Source: an uncultured Alphaproteobacteria bacterium
GTDB lineage: Bacteria > Pseudomonadota > Alphaproteobacteria > Micavibrionales > Micavibrionaceae
Length of the DNA: 52,858 nucleotides
Direction: 5' to 3'
Assembly (NCBI GenBank): GCA_946480475.1
Contig: CAMLJM010000023.1
Location: forward strand, 1 to 52,858
Below, one piece after another: positions 17,907 to 25,336 of the stretch. Within the stretch, counting starts at the first letter, position 1. Each line of letters opens with the position of its first letter. A model generated the notes under the pieces. It searched no databases. It saw only the letters and a program-made list of their open reading frames with translations, and was not told the DNA's origin. The position numbers were made by a program, and so were the translations under genes.

Positions 17907-18195
17907 TCCAGAATTCCCCATACAATATGCGCTTTGCTTAGGTGAGATAGCACAGCACCAGGGGCAGAGTATTACAGAATTGGCGGAACAAACAGGAATC
18001 TCTTTATCTACGGTCTCCCGCATCGTGGCAGCACTGTCCGGCGGACGCGGGCGTTGCGCGGGGCTGGTCAGGGTACGGTTCTCCCCCTTGGAGGCACGAC
18101 GAAAAGAGCTGTTTTTAACCCCCCGCGGCGCTTCTTTAATCGCTCACCTGATTACCGGCATTGAAAACGCCCCTCCTTCACGCAAAACAGCCTAA
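17848..18195 (+). CDS. MarR-type winged-helix transcriptional regulator (short)
   Basis: Winged-helix DNA-binding protein: the recognition helix region is SITELAEQTGISLSTVSRIVAAL (about residues 41-62) and the wing resembles the MarR signature (FSPLEARRKELFLTPRG, about residues 78-94). At 115 residues it lacks part of the N- and C-terminal dimerisation helices of typical 140-residue MarR proteins. The ligand and targets are unknown; the palindrome over its own probable promoter suggests autoregulation. No strong ribosome binding site is visible, but an in-frame stop shortly upstream excludes a longer form. Confidence 0.7.
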   Translation: MKEKGLGTLINLLQELRRIDPEFPIQYALCLGEIAQHQGQSITELAEQTGISLSTVSRIVAALSGGRGRCAGLVRVRFSPLEARRKELFLTPRGASLIAHLITGIENAPPSRKTA

Positions 18196-18227
18196 TTCAC
18201 CCTATAGCCTTGCCTAAAACACCAGTC

Positions 18228-18256
18228 TGGACATGCTGGCCAAGTCCCGCTAACCT
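18228..18256 (+). promoter_or_regulatory. Candidate tRNA-Leu promoter
   Basis: TGGACA (18228-18233), 17-nt spacer, TAACCT (18251-18256), 17 nt before the mature tRNA 5' end. Confidence 0.35.
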
Positions 18257-18273
18257 GTGCCCGCTTTTATCAT

Positions 18274-18360
18274 GGCCCCGTGGCGGAATTGGTAGACGCA
18301 AGCGACTTAAAATCGCTCGTTCGTAAGAGCATGCCGGTTCAACCCCGGCCGGGGCCACCA
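18274..18360 (+). tRNA. tRNA-Leu (anticodon TAA)
   Basis: 87-nt class II tRNA. Acceptor stem GGCCCCG / CGGGGCC followed by A and an encoded CCA; D-arm TGGCGGAATTGGTAGAC; anticodon stem AGCGA / TCGCT with loop CTTAAAA, giving anticodon TAA; a variable arm; and T-loop GGTTCAACCC. It reads UUA leucine codons. tRNA-Leu genes are frequent integration sites, but I find no second copy of its 3' end in this window. Confidence 0.95.
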
Positions 18361-18367
18361 TAAACTG

Positions 18368-18566
18368 TTAAGCAGCAATATCCTGAGCCTCGGTCCGCTC
18401 AAATATAGTCTTTACTGCTTTTCCGCACAGCAAAATGCATCGAACATCTCGCCCCACTCATAATCAGGCTGATTTGGTTTTCCCCGATACCTGCCTGCTC
18501 AGTTTCGTTAATGGTGAGTTCGGCAGCGATACGATTACGAAACGTGGCTGATACATTATTCATCAT
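18368..18566 (-). pseudogene. Possible decayed small gene next to tRNA-Leu
   Basis: A 55-codon minus-strand frame begins with ATGATG at 18566 behind a good site (AAGGAAAG) and reads MMNNVSATFRNRIAAELTIN. From about 18480 the neighbouring frame is far more protein-like (GKPNQPDYEWGEMFDAFCCA), and after an AAAA run the third frame continues (AVKTIFERTEAQDIAA) to a stop at 18368. The three pieces join if two single-base shifts occurred in G and A runs. I do not recognise the composite. The region 18567-18632 holds nothing else I can support. Confidence 0.35.
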
Positions 18567-18632
18567 ACTTTCCTTATAACTTCATATGGCAGTAAATGAA
18601 CCGTGATCGTAATAGTTCCTTTCTCAAAATAG

Positions 18633-18658
18633 GGAACCGCGAGCAAAGACACACCGTT
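18633..18658 (+). promoter_or_regulatory. EcfG-type (general stress response) promoter
   Basis: GGAAC (18633-18637), exactly 17 nt, CGTT (18655-18658). This matches the alphaproteobacterial EcfG consensus GGAAC-N16/17-CGTT. It lies 38 nt before the start of the 80-residue membrane protein. Confidence 0.75.
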
Positions 18659-18695
18659 TGCAAAAGAACAACACGCCAAACGGAAGGATTAAATC

Positions 18696-18938
18696 ATGTC
18701 AAACAACAATCTGTTTTACTGGCTTGGTGGCGGCTTGCTGGTCATCCTGGTGCTAGTGGCATTTTCTATGTGGACACCCATAGCAACCACACCTGAAGAT
18801 ATCTCGCCCGCCGCAGGGTCTGCTTACACGGATGATACAACCGCCGATGAAATGAATAATAGCGGCGCCTTGGGCGGCACTACATCCACAACGCCGTCCG
18901 GCGGATCAGCTAATGATAATAGAACAACCACAGAATAA
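18696..18938 (+). CDS. Small membrane protein, stress-promoter paralogue A
   Basis: 80 residues: a short N-terminus, one transmembrane helix (LGGGLLVILVLVAFSMW, about residues 10-26), then PEDISPAAGSAY and a Thr/Ser/Asn/Gly-rich disordered tail. It is a paralogue of the gene at 19748: both share FYW, LVAFS-x-W, PEDI-x-PAAGS and a distal Leu-Gly. The ATG has GGAAGGA about ten bases upstream. The EcfG-type promoter predicts induction by general stress or stationary phase. Function unknown. Confidence 0.8.
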   Translation: MSNNNLFYWLGGGLLVILVLVAFSMWTPIATTPEDISPAAGSAYTDDTTADEMNNSGALGGTTSTTPSGGSANDNRTTTE

Positions 18939-18953
18939 TAAATCATAGTCAAT

Positions 18954-18982
18954 AAAGCCCTCTGAAATATGAGGGCTTTATT
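18954..18982. terminator. Bidirectional terminator
   Basis: AAAGCCCTC and GAGGGCTTT (perfect 9-bp stem, 8-nt loop) followed by ATT, between the convergent 18696 and 18986 genes. Confidence 0.7.
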
Positions 18983-18985
18983 GTG

Positions 18986-19564
18986 CTAAAGCACAAACAC
19001 CTTTTGAAGGCGAAACCGGTTAATCAAATAATTGGCTTCTATACGGGGGCGATTTAAGCAAACGAGTTCTGAATCTTCGAGAACATGATCGCTCTCCCCA
19101 TGAAAGAAGCTCTCGGCAAATACAACAATCTCAGTATCAGGATTCACGTACACAACGGCAGGCTTGCCAGGAGAAGGATCATGGAGCTGATCATTTTGGA
19201 AATGGAGTTTCCGCATCAGTTGACCTGTCGCGGGATTAAATATCTGGACCGCTGCATGATCAGGCTGAAGATCCTGTAATTTATTATCTTTATAATAGGC
19301 ATGAACCCGCGGACGATCTGTCCCGCTATCAATAACTTGTACAGCCGGAACAAAATCCCCTGCTTCACTTATAATATTATTTAATGCGGCCCCTAAGTTT
19401 ATAAGCATAACGACAAGGTCTTCATCCCTGTGCTGAAGCAGATCCCTAGTACCGCTACTCTTCAGGTTGAATAACGCTTTGCTATCCAGGGTAAGCGTAT
19501 AAATTCTGTATTCCCCCGAAGCAGGGTCAGTTGAGGTACGTATCTGAAGCACGGTGGGATTCAT
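18986..19564 (-). CDS. Uncharacterised 192-residue protein between the stress paralogues
   Basis: Not recognised. Soluble, beta-rich, no signal peptide: TVLQIRTSTDPASGEYRIY at the N-terminus, then VHAYYKDNKLQDLQPDHAAV and TGQLMRKLHFQNDQLHDPSP, which resembles short strand-turn repeats with a YYKDNKL / HFQNDQL periodicity. It lies on the opposite strand between the two paralogous EcfG-promoter genes. Nothing obvious regulates it; the upstream 60 nt are AT-rich. Confidence 0.6.
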   Translation of the reverse strand: MNPTVLQIRTSTDPASGEYRIYTLTLDSKALFNLKSSGTRDLLQHRDEDLVVMLINLGAALNNIISEAGDFVPAVQVIDSGTDRPRVHAYYKDNKLQDLQPDHAAVQIFNPATGQLMRKLHFQNDQLHDPSPGKPAVVYVNPDTEIVVFAESFFHGESDHVLEDSELVCLNRPRIEANYLINRFRLQKVFVL

Positions 19565-19687
19565 CAGAATGCCTTCTGTTCCTGCATATATATCACATAT
19601 AGCATAATCATATGAGATGAAATTATGTCAACATGGATGTAATTTTTATTATAAATCAATGGCTTACACTATATGAATACAAATCCA

Positions 19688-19713
19688 GGAACCCATACGG
19701 ACAAGCTTCCGTT
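19688..19713 (+). promoter_or_regulatory. EcfG-type (general stress response) promoter, second copy
   Basis: GGAAC (19688-19692), exactly 17 nt, CGTT (19710-19713), again followed by TTGCA as in the first copy (CGTTTGCA). It lies 35 nt before the second paralogue. Confidence 0.75.
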
Positions 19714-19747
19714 TGCATTATTATAGGGGGCGCAGGAGGACACGCGA

Positions 19748-19996
19748 ATGGACACTTCCAGAAAAAAATATAATGCTCAGAACACGAACAATAGAATTTT
19801 CTATTGGATGACCAGTTTTTTATTGATTGCGCTCATTCTGGTTGCTTTCTCTATCTGGGGACCTGTGACACCTCCGGAAGATATTATGCCGGCAGCCGGA
19901 TCTCCTGCTTACATCGACGAAACCTCGCCAGCCGTAAACCCCGTACTGGATCGCGGCACATTAGGCGACGCGATTAAAGCGCCTACTTCCGAATAG
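19748..19996 (+). CDS. Small membrane protein, stress-promoter paralogue B
   Basis: 82 residues: charged N-terminus (MDTSRKKYNAQNTNNR), one transmembrane helix (FLLIALILVAFSIW, about residues 23-37), then PEDIMPAAGSPAY and an Ala/Pro/Asp tail ending in PTSE. Paralogue of the 18696 gene. A strong ribosome binding site (GCAGGAGGA) sits about ten bases upstream. Topology is probably N-in with the acidic tail in the periplasm. No known family recognised. Confidence 0.8.
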   Translation: MDTSRKKYNAQNTNNRIFYWMTSFLLIALILVAFSIWGPVTPPEDIMPAAGSPAYIDETSPAVNPVLDRGTLGDAIKAPTSE

Positions 19997-20003
19997 GCAA
20001 GAT

Positions 20004-20807
20004 TTAGGAAACTTTGACCGCGCTACCGGTATCCGGTCTTGATTTGATGCTGAGTGCGCGCGGTTCGTCGCCATGCGTGCGGATCAAATCAATGAGTTCC
20101 TGTGTAGCCTTATCAAGGCTCTCAGGATTCATACCGCGCAAGACCAGCGACAAGCCTAATACACCGCCACGATAATGCGGATAACTGCCGATCTGAATAT
20201 CAGCATAACGATCAGCTAATGCGCTCAAATCTTCAGCAAGCACGCTTTCAGCAAGACCGCATGCCACAGTATTAGAAAGAATGGGCTTACCCGCCACGAT
20301 CGTTCCCATGACATGATCCAGCATCGCCTGCATAATACGCGGCACACCTGCCATGACATAGACATTGCCAATATTAAAGCCAGGAGCCGCCGATACCGGG
20401 TTCGGGATCAGCTTGGAACCCTGCGGCACCAAACTCATCTTGGCGCGTGGGGGCGTCAATTGCTCGAGACCGTAATGTTCTTCCAGCATGCGGAAAGCCT
20501 GCTCATCACGCACAAGCGGCACATTAAACGCCTTGGCCACACATTCCGCCGTAATATCGTCGTGTGTGGGCCCGATACCGCCCGTTGTAAACACATAATC
20601 GTACAGGCTGCTCAATTCCTTGACGGTACGGATAATGACGTCTTCAACGTCCGGAATAACCCGTACTTCCGACAAAACAATACCGCGTTCCGTCAGTCGC
20701 TCGGCGACCCAGGGCGTATTGGTATCTTGTGTACGACCCGAAAGGATTTCGTTGCCGATAATCGTTAAAGCCGCTGAAAATGTATCAAAACCACCGGTTT
20801 TCGACAT
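20004..20807 (-). CDS. CinA-like molybdopterin-binding-domain protein
   Basis: MoCF_biosynth (MoaB/MogA-like) domain protein of the CinA/YfaY type. The domain is marked by IGNEILSGRTQDTNTPW, then FTTGGIGPTHDDITAE (GGxGPTxDD substrate loop) and the later GVPRIMQAML. At about 267 residues it has the first CinA domain plus the following alpha/beta part and lacks the C-terminal nicotinamide-mononucleotide deamidase domain of full-length CinA. The start at 20807 (MSKTGGFDTF) is preferred; the 11 residues upstream do not look like domain sequence. It is divergent from map. Confidence 0.88.
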   Translation of the reverse strand: MSKTGGFDTFSAALTIIGNEILSGRTQDTNTPWVAERLTERGIVLSEVRVIPDVEDVIIRTVKELSSLYDYVFTTGGIGPTHDDITAECVAKAFNVPLVRDEQAFRMLEEHYGLEQLTPPRAKMSLVPQGSKLIPNPVSAAPGFNIGNVYVMAGVPRIMQAMLDHVMGTIVAGKPILSNTVACGLAESVLAEDLSALADRYADIQIGSYPHYRGGVLGLSLVLRGMNPESLDKATQELIDLIRTHGDEPRALSIKSRPDTGSAVKVS

Positions 20808-20895
20808 AATGCCCGTTCTTGAACTGCAGGAAGGTTGCAAAATTACTCTAGCAAAGCTATGTCATTCTACGGAATAACAAAACAGTAAACTAGTG

Positions 20896-20901
20896 TAGAA
20901 T
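20896..20901 (+). promoter_or_regulatory. -10-like box directly before map
   Basis: TAGAAT ends seven bases before the map ATG, and no Shine-Dalgarno sequence is present. No convincing -35 box is seen, so this is a weak candidate for a leaderless promoter. Confidence 0.3.
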
Positions 20902-20908
20902 TAATTAT

Positions 20909-21736
20909 ATGCCAGACAATACCGCCGTCAAAGCACAGACTACCTACAACCGCGATGGGATCGAAATCCATCCGGCAAGCAGCTTTGAAGGGATGCGTAA
21001 GGCTGGGAAACTGGCAGCCGAACTGCTGGACTATATTACACCTTTTTGTATACCCGGCGTATCAACGGAAGAACTGGATCAGCTGATCCATAATTACACC
21101 ATCGAGCATGGCGCCATCCCGGCAACGCTGGGTTACAAGGGCTATACAAAATCCTGCTGTATCTCCATCAATCATGTGGTTTGTCACGGCATTCCCGGCC
21201 CCAAGAAAGTTATGGACGGCGATATCGCCAATATCGACGTGACAGTGATTGTCGATGGCTGGTATGGCGACTCCAGCCGCATGTATATTTTCGGTGACAA
21301 GGCCCCCATCAAAGCCAGGAAACTGATTGATGTGACCTATGACGCCATGATGGCAGGTATAGAAGTCGTGAAGCCGGGCGCAACGCTGGGTGACATCGGT
21401 TATGCCATTCAGAATGTTGCCGAACGTAACCGCTTCTCTGTCGTGCGTGATTTTTGTGGCCATGGTATTGGACAGGTCTTCCATAGCGCACCAAGCGTCG
21501 TGCATTACGGCGAACCCAAAACGGGCCCTGTCCTTGAACCCGGCATGTTCTTCACCATCGAACCGATGATTAATGCCGGTGGCTGGCAAACCAAAGTTCT
21601 GAATGATGGCTGGACGGCCGTCACACGCGATAAATCCCTATCCGCCCAGTTTGAACATACAATCGGCGTCACCGAGACAGGATTTGAAATTTTCACCCTG
21701 TCGCCCAAAGGCTATAACCGCCCACCTTACGCCTAA
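20909..21736 (+). CDS. map: Methionine aminopeptidase type I
   Basis: Removes N-terminal methionine co-translationally. All five metal ligands of the family are visible: Asp110 in NIDVTVIVDGWYGD and Asp121 at its end, the His in FCGHGIG, Glu in FFTIEPM and Glu in FEHTIGV; the substrate His is in VVCHGIPG. 275 residues, slightly longer than the E. coli enzyme because of a ~20-residue N-terminal extension (MPDNTAVKAQTTYNRDGIE). It is monocistronic. Confidence 0.96.
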   Translation: MPDNTAVKAQTTYNRDGIEIHPASSFEGMRKAGKLAAELLDYITPFCIPGVSTEELDQLIHNYTIEHGAIPATLGYKGYTKSCCISINHVVCHGIPGPKKVMDGDIANIDVTVIVDGWYGDSSRMYIFGDKAPIKARKLIDVTYDAMMAGIEVVKPGATLGDIGYAIQNVAERNRFSVVRDFCGHGIGQVFHSAPSVVHYGEPKTGPVLEPGMFFTIEPMINAGGWQTKVLNDGWTAVTRDKSLSAQFEHTIGVTETGFEIFTLSPKGYNRPPYA

Positions 21737-21751
21737 AATAGTTAATTTTCG

Positions 21752-21768
21752 CTGGCACGTCTTTTGCA
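21752..21768 (+). promoter_or_regulatory. Sigma-54 (RpoN) promoter
   Basis: CTGGCACG (21752-21759), four bases, TTGCA (21764-21768): a complete match to the -24/-12 consensus, with GG and GC 12 bases apart. The predicted start is near 21779, giving a leader of about 27 nt with an AAGAGGA ribosome binding site before the ATG at 21806. Confidence 0.85.
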
Positions 21769-21805
21769 GCCCTTTCCTCAGAATTGCTGGTAAGAGGACG
21801 CGATT

Positions 21806-22486
21806 ATGGATTTATCATCCCTGAAAAACATGTTTGCTGGCCGCCCAAGTTTGGCCAATTACCTGGGGGGAGACAAGTTTGACAGTTCGGCATTGGGGGC
21901 CGCCAATCAAGCCGTGCAAAGTAAGGTTTCTGCCCTGCTGGATACGGCAAATACTGCCACCGCCGGCGGCGACCAGGTAACTCTTTCCGCCGAGGCGCAG
22001 GCCCTGCTGGCTGAAAATGCTGAAACCAGTGATGGCGCCGCCGTCAATGGCGTGCAAAAAGGTGCCCAATCATTCTTCCTCAATTTCTTTGAGGATGCCG
22101 GCGTAGACTTCAGCCAACTCTCGGAAGACGCTCAAAACTTCATCCAGGGTTTTAATACTCTCATCAGTGACACTGGCGCCACGATGCGCGACACCACCAC
22201 CGACCGCATGGAACAGGAATACAACAAAGGCAACCGCGATGTTTACACACTGCTGGGCACCAACTCCCGTCTGCGTATAGCGATCGACTATAAAGACGAC
22301 AAGGCCCAGAAGATGACCATCACTGATATGAATGGCGGCAGCGTTTCAATAGCAGAGTTGACGATTAAGAATGCTGGTCAGGCCAGCGCCTCTATCGAAG
22401 TGGCACGCCAACAGCGTGAATATGTGAATGGCGCTCTTGCAGATTTCCAGACAGGCGAGCCGATATCCATGGCGCTTTACAACTAA
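21806..22486 (+). CDS. Uncharacterised protein under sigma-54 control
   Basis: 226 residues, no signal peptide or membrane helix. The N-terminal third is low-complexity Ala/Gly/Ser (AGRPSLANYLGG, then ALLDTANTATAGGDQVTLSA); DQVTLSAEAQALLAE resembles the D-x-V-x-LS-x-EA-x-x-L segments seen in several flagellar proteins. The C-terminal half is alpha/beta (NSRLRIAIDYKDDKAQKMTI). Because sigma-54 drives class II/III flagellar genes in many alphaproteobacteria, a flagellar or surface-structure role is possible, but this is inference and no homologue is recognised. No bacterial enhancer-binding-protein gene lies in the window. Confidence 0.75.
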   Translation: MDLSSLKNMFAGRPSLANYLGGDKFDSSALGAANQAVQSKVSALLDTANTATAGGDQVTLSAEAQALLAENAETSDGAAVNGVQKGAQSFFLNFFEDAGVDFSQLSEDAQNFIQGFNTLISDTGATMRDTTTDRMEQEYNKGNRDVYTLLGTNSRLRIAIDYKDDKAQKMTITDMNGGSVSIAELTIKNAGQASASIEVARQQREYVNGALADFQTGEPISMALYN

Positions 22487-22500
22487 AAGCCTTGAAATCA

Positions 22501-22529
22501 TTGACTCTACGGACTTTGTCGCCTATTCC
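22501..22529 (+). promoter_or_regulatory. radC promoter, predicted leaderless
   Basis: TTGACT (22501-22506), 17-nt spacer, TATTCC (22524-22529). The radC ATG at 22538 follows after eight bases, placing the transcription start at or within two bases of the start codon. Confidence 0.6.
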
Positions 22530-22537
22530 CTGAAGGC

Positions 22538-23248
22538 ATGAGCGCCACTGTAAAACCTCAATCCAGCCAGACAGAAGAGCCGCACTATCACGGCCATCGT
22601 GACCGGCTGCGTGAACGATTTTTAACGGGTGGCCCGGATGCCTTGCCCGATTATGAACTTCTGGAGTTGGTTTTGTTTATGGCCATCCCGCGCCGCGATG
22701 TAAAACCTCTGGCCAAAGAGCTGATCAACAAATTCGGCAACCTCGCAGGCGTCCTGAACGCACCCATGGGCGAGCTTGAAAAAATTACCGGCCTCTCTGA
22801 TAACACTATCATCGCATTGAAAGTTATTCAGGCATCGTCCTTCCGCATGCTGAAACAGGATGTGATGAAAAAACCGATCCTGAATTCATGGGCGCGCCTG
22901 ATGGATTATTGTGCCGCCACTATGGCGCATGAAAAGAAAGAGCATTTCCGCATCTTGTTCCTGAATAAGAAAAACGAATTGATCGCTGATGAAATCCAGC
23001 AAAGCGGCACCGTCGATCACACACCCGTTTATCCGCGTGAGATCATGAAGCGGGCGCTGGAACTGAGCGCCACCGCCATTATCCTCTGTCACAATCACCC
23101 CAGCGGCGACCCCACCCCCAGCCGCATGGATATTGATATGACGCAGCAGATCATTGCCGCAGGTGAACCTTTCAGCATTATTATTCACGACCACATCATC
23201 GTGTCGAAAAACGGCACGGCCAGCTTCCGTAACTTAGGACTCTTGTAA
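22538..23248 (+). CDS. radC: RadC/JAB-domain protein
   Basis: RadC family; the name is historical and the biochemical role is unsettled. The N-terminal helix-hairpin-helix-like part (HGHRDRLRERFL, DYELLELVLFMAIPRRD) is followed by the MPN/JAB domain with the JAMM zinc motif HNHPSGDPTPSRMD near residues 185-198 and a closing DHIIV. 236 residues is normal. The stop (23248) is followed at once by the purB ATG, so the two genes are cotranscribed. Confidence 0.93.
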   Translation: MSATVKPQSSQTEEPHYHGHRDRLRERFLTGGPDALPDYELLELVLFMAIPRRDVKPLAKELINKFGNLAGVLNAPMGELEKITGLSDNTIIALKVIQASSFRMLKQDVMKKPILNSWARLMDYCAATMAHEKKEHFRILFLNKKNELIADEIQQSGTVDHTPVYPREIMKRALELSATAIILCHNHPSGDPTPSRMDIDMTQQIIAAGEPFSIIIHDHIIVSKNGTASFRNLGLL

Positions 23249-24550
23249 ATGATCCCACGCTATTCCCGCCCTGACATGACATCCATCTGGGATACGGACA
23301 ATCGCTTCCGCATCATGCTGGAAATTGAAATTCTGGCCGCTGAACGCATGGCAGCGATGGGCACTATTCCTGAGCGCGTACCGGCAACACTGCGCAAGAA
23401 AGCCAAATTCAACGCCGCACGTATTACCGAGATCGAACGCGAAGTGAAGCATGACGTGATTGCTTTCCTCACTAACATCACCGAACACGCAGGCCCTGAC
23501 GCACGCTTCATGCACCAGGGCATGACGTCATCAGACGTGCTGGATACCGCCTTCGCGGTACAGCTTCAGCAATCTGCTGACCTGCTGCTGAGGGACCTCG
23601 ACGCCGTTCTGAAAGCGCTTAAGAAACAAGCGACCAAGCACAAGAAAACACTCTGCATCGGTCGCAGCCATGGCATTCACGCTGAACCGACAACATTCGG
23701 CATCAAGCTTGCAGGTCATTACGCGGCCTTCACCCGTGCTAAGGAACGCCTGAAAGCAGCCCGCGCCGATGTTTCCACCTGCACGATCTCGGGCGCTGTC
23801 GGCACCTATGCCACCGTTGACCCTTCCGTTGAATCATACGTCGCCAAGAAACTGGGCCTAAAACCTGAGACTGTCGCCACACAAGTCATTCCGCGCGACC
23901 GCCACGCCATGTTCTTTGCCACACTCGGCGTTATTGCATCATCCGTTGAAAACCTCGCCACTGAAATTCGTCACCTTCAGCGCAGTGAAGTGCGTGAAGC
24001 GGAAGAGTTTTTCAGCAAGGGCCAAAAGGGTTCATCGGCCATGCCGCATAAACGCAATCCGGTCCTCTCTGAAAATCTGACAGGCCTTGCCCGAATCGTG
24101 CGCTCTGCTGTTATCCCGGCCATGGAGAATGTGACACTGTGGCATGAACGCGATATCTCACACTCCTCCGTCGAGCGTATGATCGCACCAGACGCATGCG
24201 TGACGCTTGATTTCGCATTGATGCGCCTTGCTGGTTTGGTTGAAAACCTACTCGTCTATCCGGACAATATGATGGCAAACCTTGAGAAGCTCGGTGGTCT
24301 TGTTTTCTCACAGCGCACCATGTTGGCCCTGACGCAAAAAGGCGTCAGCCGCGAAGATGCATACAGGATCGTCCAACGCAATGCTATGAAAGTATGGGAA
24401 AGCAACGCCCAGAAAAAATTCTTCGACCTGCTCTCGGTAGATCCGGATGTAACCAAGGCCATGAAGCCCACTGATTTGAAAGCCATCTTCAAGTATGACG
24501 ATTACATCAAACATACCGATGTTATTTTCAAACGTGCATTCGGCAAATAA
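23249..24550 (+). CDS. purB: Adenylosuccinate lyase
   Basis: Catalyses two beta-eliminations in purine biosynthesis (SAICAR to AICAR and adenylosuccinate to AMP). The N-terminus MIPRYSRPDMTSIWD is typical; MTSSDVLDTAFA and GRSHGIHAEPTTFG carry substrate-binding and catalytic histidine residues; the fumarase/aspartase signature GSSAMPHKRNP is intact around residues 261-271. 433 residues is normal. It begins directly after the radC stop with no spacer. Confidence 0.97.
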   Translation: MIPRYSRPDMTSIWDTDNRFRIMLEIEILAAERMAAMGTIPERVPATLRKKAKFNAARITEIEREVKHDVIAFLTNITEHAGPDARFMHQGMTSSDVLDTAFAVQLQQSADLLLRDLDAVLKALKKQATKHKKTLCIGRSHGIHAEPTTFGIKLAGHYAAFTRAKERLKAARADVSTCTISGAVGTYATVDPSVESYVAKKLGLKPETVATQVIPRDRHAMFFATLGVIASSVENLATEIRHLQRSEVREAEEFFSKGQKGSSAMPHKRNPVLSENLTGLARIVRSAVIPAMENVTLWHERDISHSSVERMIAPDACVTLDFALMRLAGLVENLLVYPDNMMANLEKLGGLVFSQRTMLALTQKGVSREDAYRIVQRNAMKVWESNAQKKFFDLLSVDPDVTKAMKPTDLKAIFKYDDYIKHTDVIFKRAFGK

Positions 24551-24676
24551 AACTCATTCTCAATAACCCCTTGAGTTCCCTGCTATTTTTATAAAAAGCA
24601 GCAGAAATCCCCTTGTTTTTCGCAGACAGCGCTTTATCCTCAGATACGAAATTCATATCCGAAAAAGGAGGCCGCT

Positions 24677-25162
24677 ATGAAAGGCGACAAAAAAGTCATT
24701 GATGCTCTGAACCTGTCACTGAAAGGTGAATTGACAGCAATCAACCAATATTTCCTGCATGCCCGCATTTTTGAAAATTGGGGCATGACTAAACTGGCCA
24801 AACATGAAAAGGCAGAATCCATCGAAGAGATGAACCACGCTGATCTGCTGATCCAGCGGATTCTACTGCTGGAAGGCCTGCCAAACCTGCAGGAACTCGA
24901 CAAACTCCTGATCGGTGAAAATGTGAAAGAAGCGCTGGAAGCTGATCGTCAGTTGGAAATCACCGGAATTGAAAACTACCGTAAAGCGATTGCCGTTGCT
25001 GAAGCGGCCAACGACTATGTTACCCGCGATTTATTCGTAAAGATATTAACGGATGAGGAAGGCCACCTGGACCATCTCGACACCCAGTTGCAGATGATTA
25101 ATGATATGGGGCTGCAGAATTATATTCAGTTGCAATCAGATTCAATTGACCAACAAGGCTAA
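24677..25162 (+). CDS. bfr: Bacterioferritin
   Basis: 24-mer iron-storage protein with haem. All ferroxidase ligands of the E. coli protein align by position: Glu18, Glu51, His54, Glu94, Glu127 and His130; the haem ligand Met52 is present (SIEEMNHAD). 161 residues is the usual length. A strong AAAGGAGG ribosome binding site precedes the ATG; a plausible promoter is TTGTTT-N16-TATCCT at 24613-24640. It is followed by a terminator and then by a BFD-like ferredoxin gene, the classical iron-release partner. Confidence 0.97.
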   Translation: MKGDKKVIDALNLSLKGELTAINQYFLHARIFENWGMTKLAKHEKAESIEEMNHADLLIQRILLLEGLPNLQELDKLLIGENVKEALEADRQLEITGIENYRKAIAVAEAANDYVTRDLFVKILTDEEGHLDHLDTQLQMINDMGLQNYIQLQSDSIDQQG

Positions 25163-25196
25163 CCCACCATTTATTCGCAATTGCAGCAAAAATCGT

Positions 25197-25220
25197 AAAC
25201 CGCCCCTTCAGGGCGGTTTT
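25197..25220 (+). terminator. Rho-independent terminator after bfr
   Basis: AAACCGCCC / GGGCGGTTT with loop CTTCA, followed by T; perfect 9-bp stem. Confidence 0.8.
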
Positions 25221-25270
25221 CATACTTAGGGGTAAATTCTAACTCTTGTGGATATGATCTTCGATTTTAA

Positions 25271-25299
25271 TTGCGAATGATTATCAAGTGCACTAATGT
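25271..25299 (+). promoter_or_regulatory. Promoter with overlapping Fur-type box
   Basis: TTGCGA (25271-25276), 17-nt spacer, TAATGT (25294-25299). Within it, TGCGAAT-G-ATTATCA (25272-25286) matches the Fur 7-1-7 consensus TGATAAT-N-ATTATCA at 12 of 14 defined bases, blocking the -35 element. This predicts repression of the downstream BFD-like gene when iron is plentiful. Confidence 0.65.
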
Positions 25300-25336
25300 A
25301 GTAATAATAGTACCACTTAACTCCGGATTTCATGCC

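Noticed and set aside
18274..18360. Integrated element at tRNA-Leu
   Set aside because: No integrase and no second copy of the tRNA 3' end were seen within the window.
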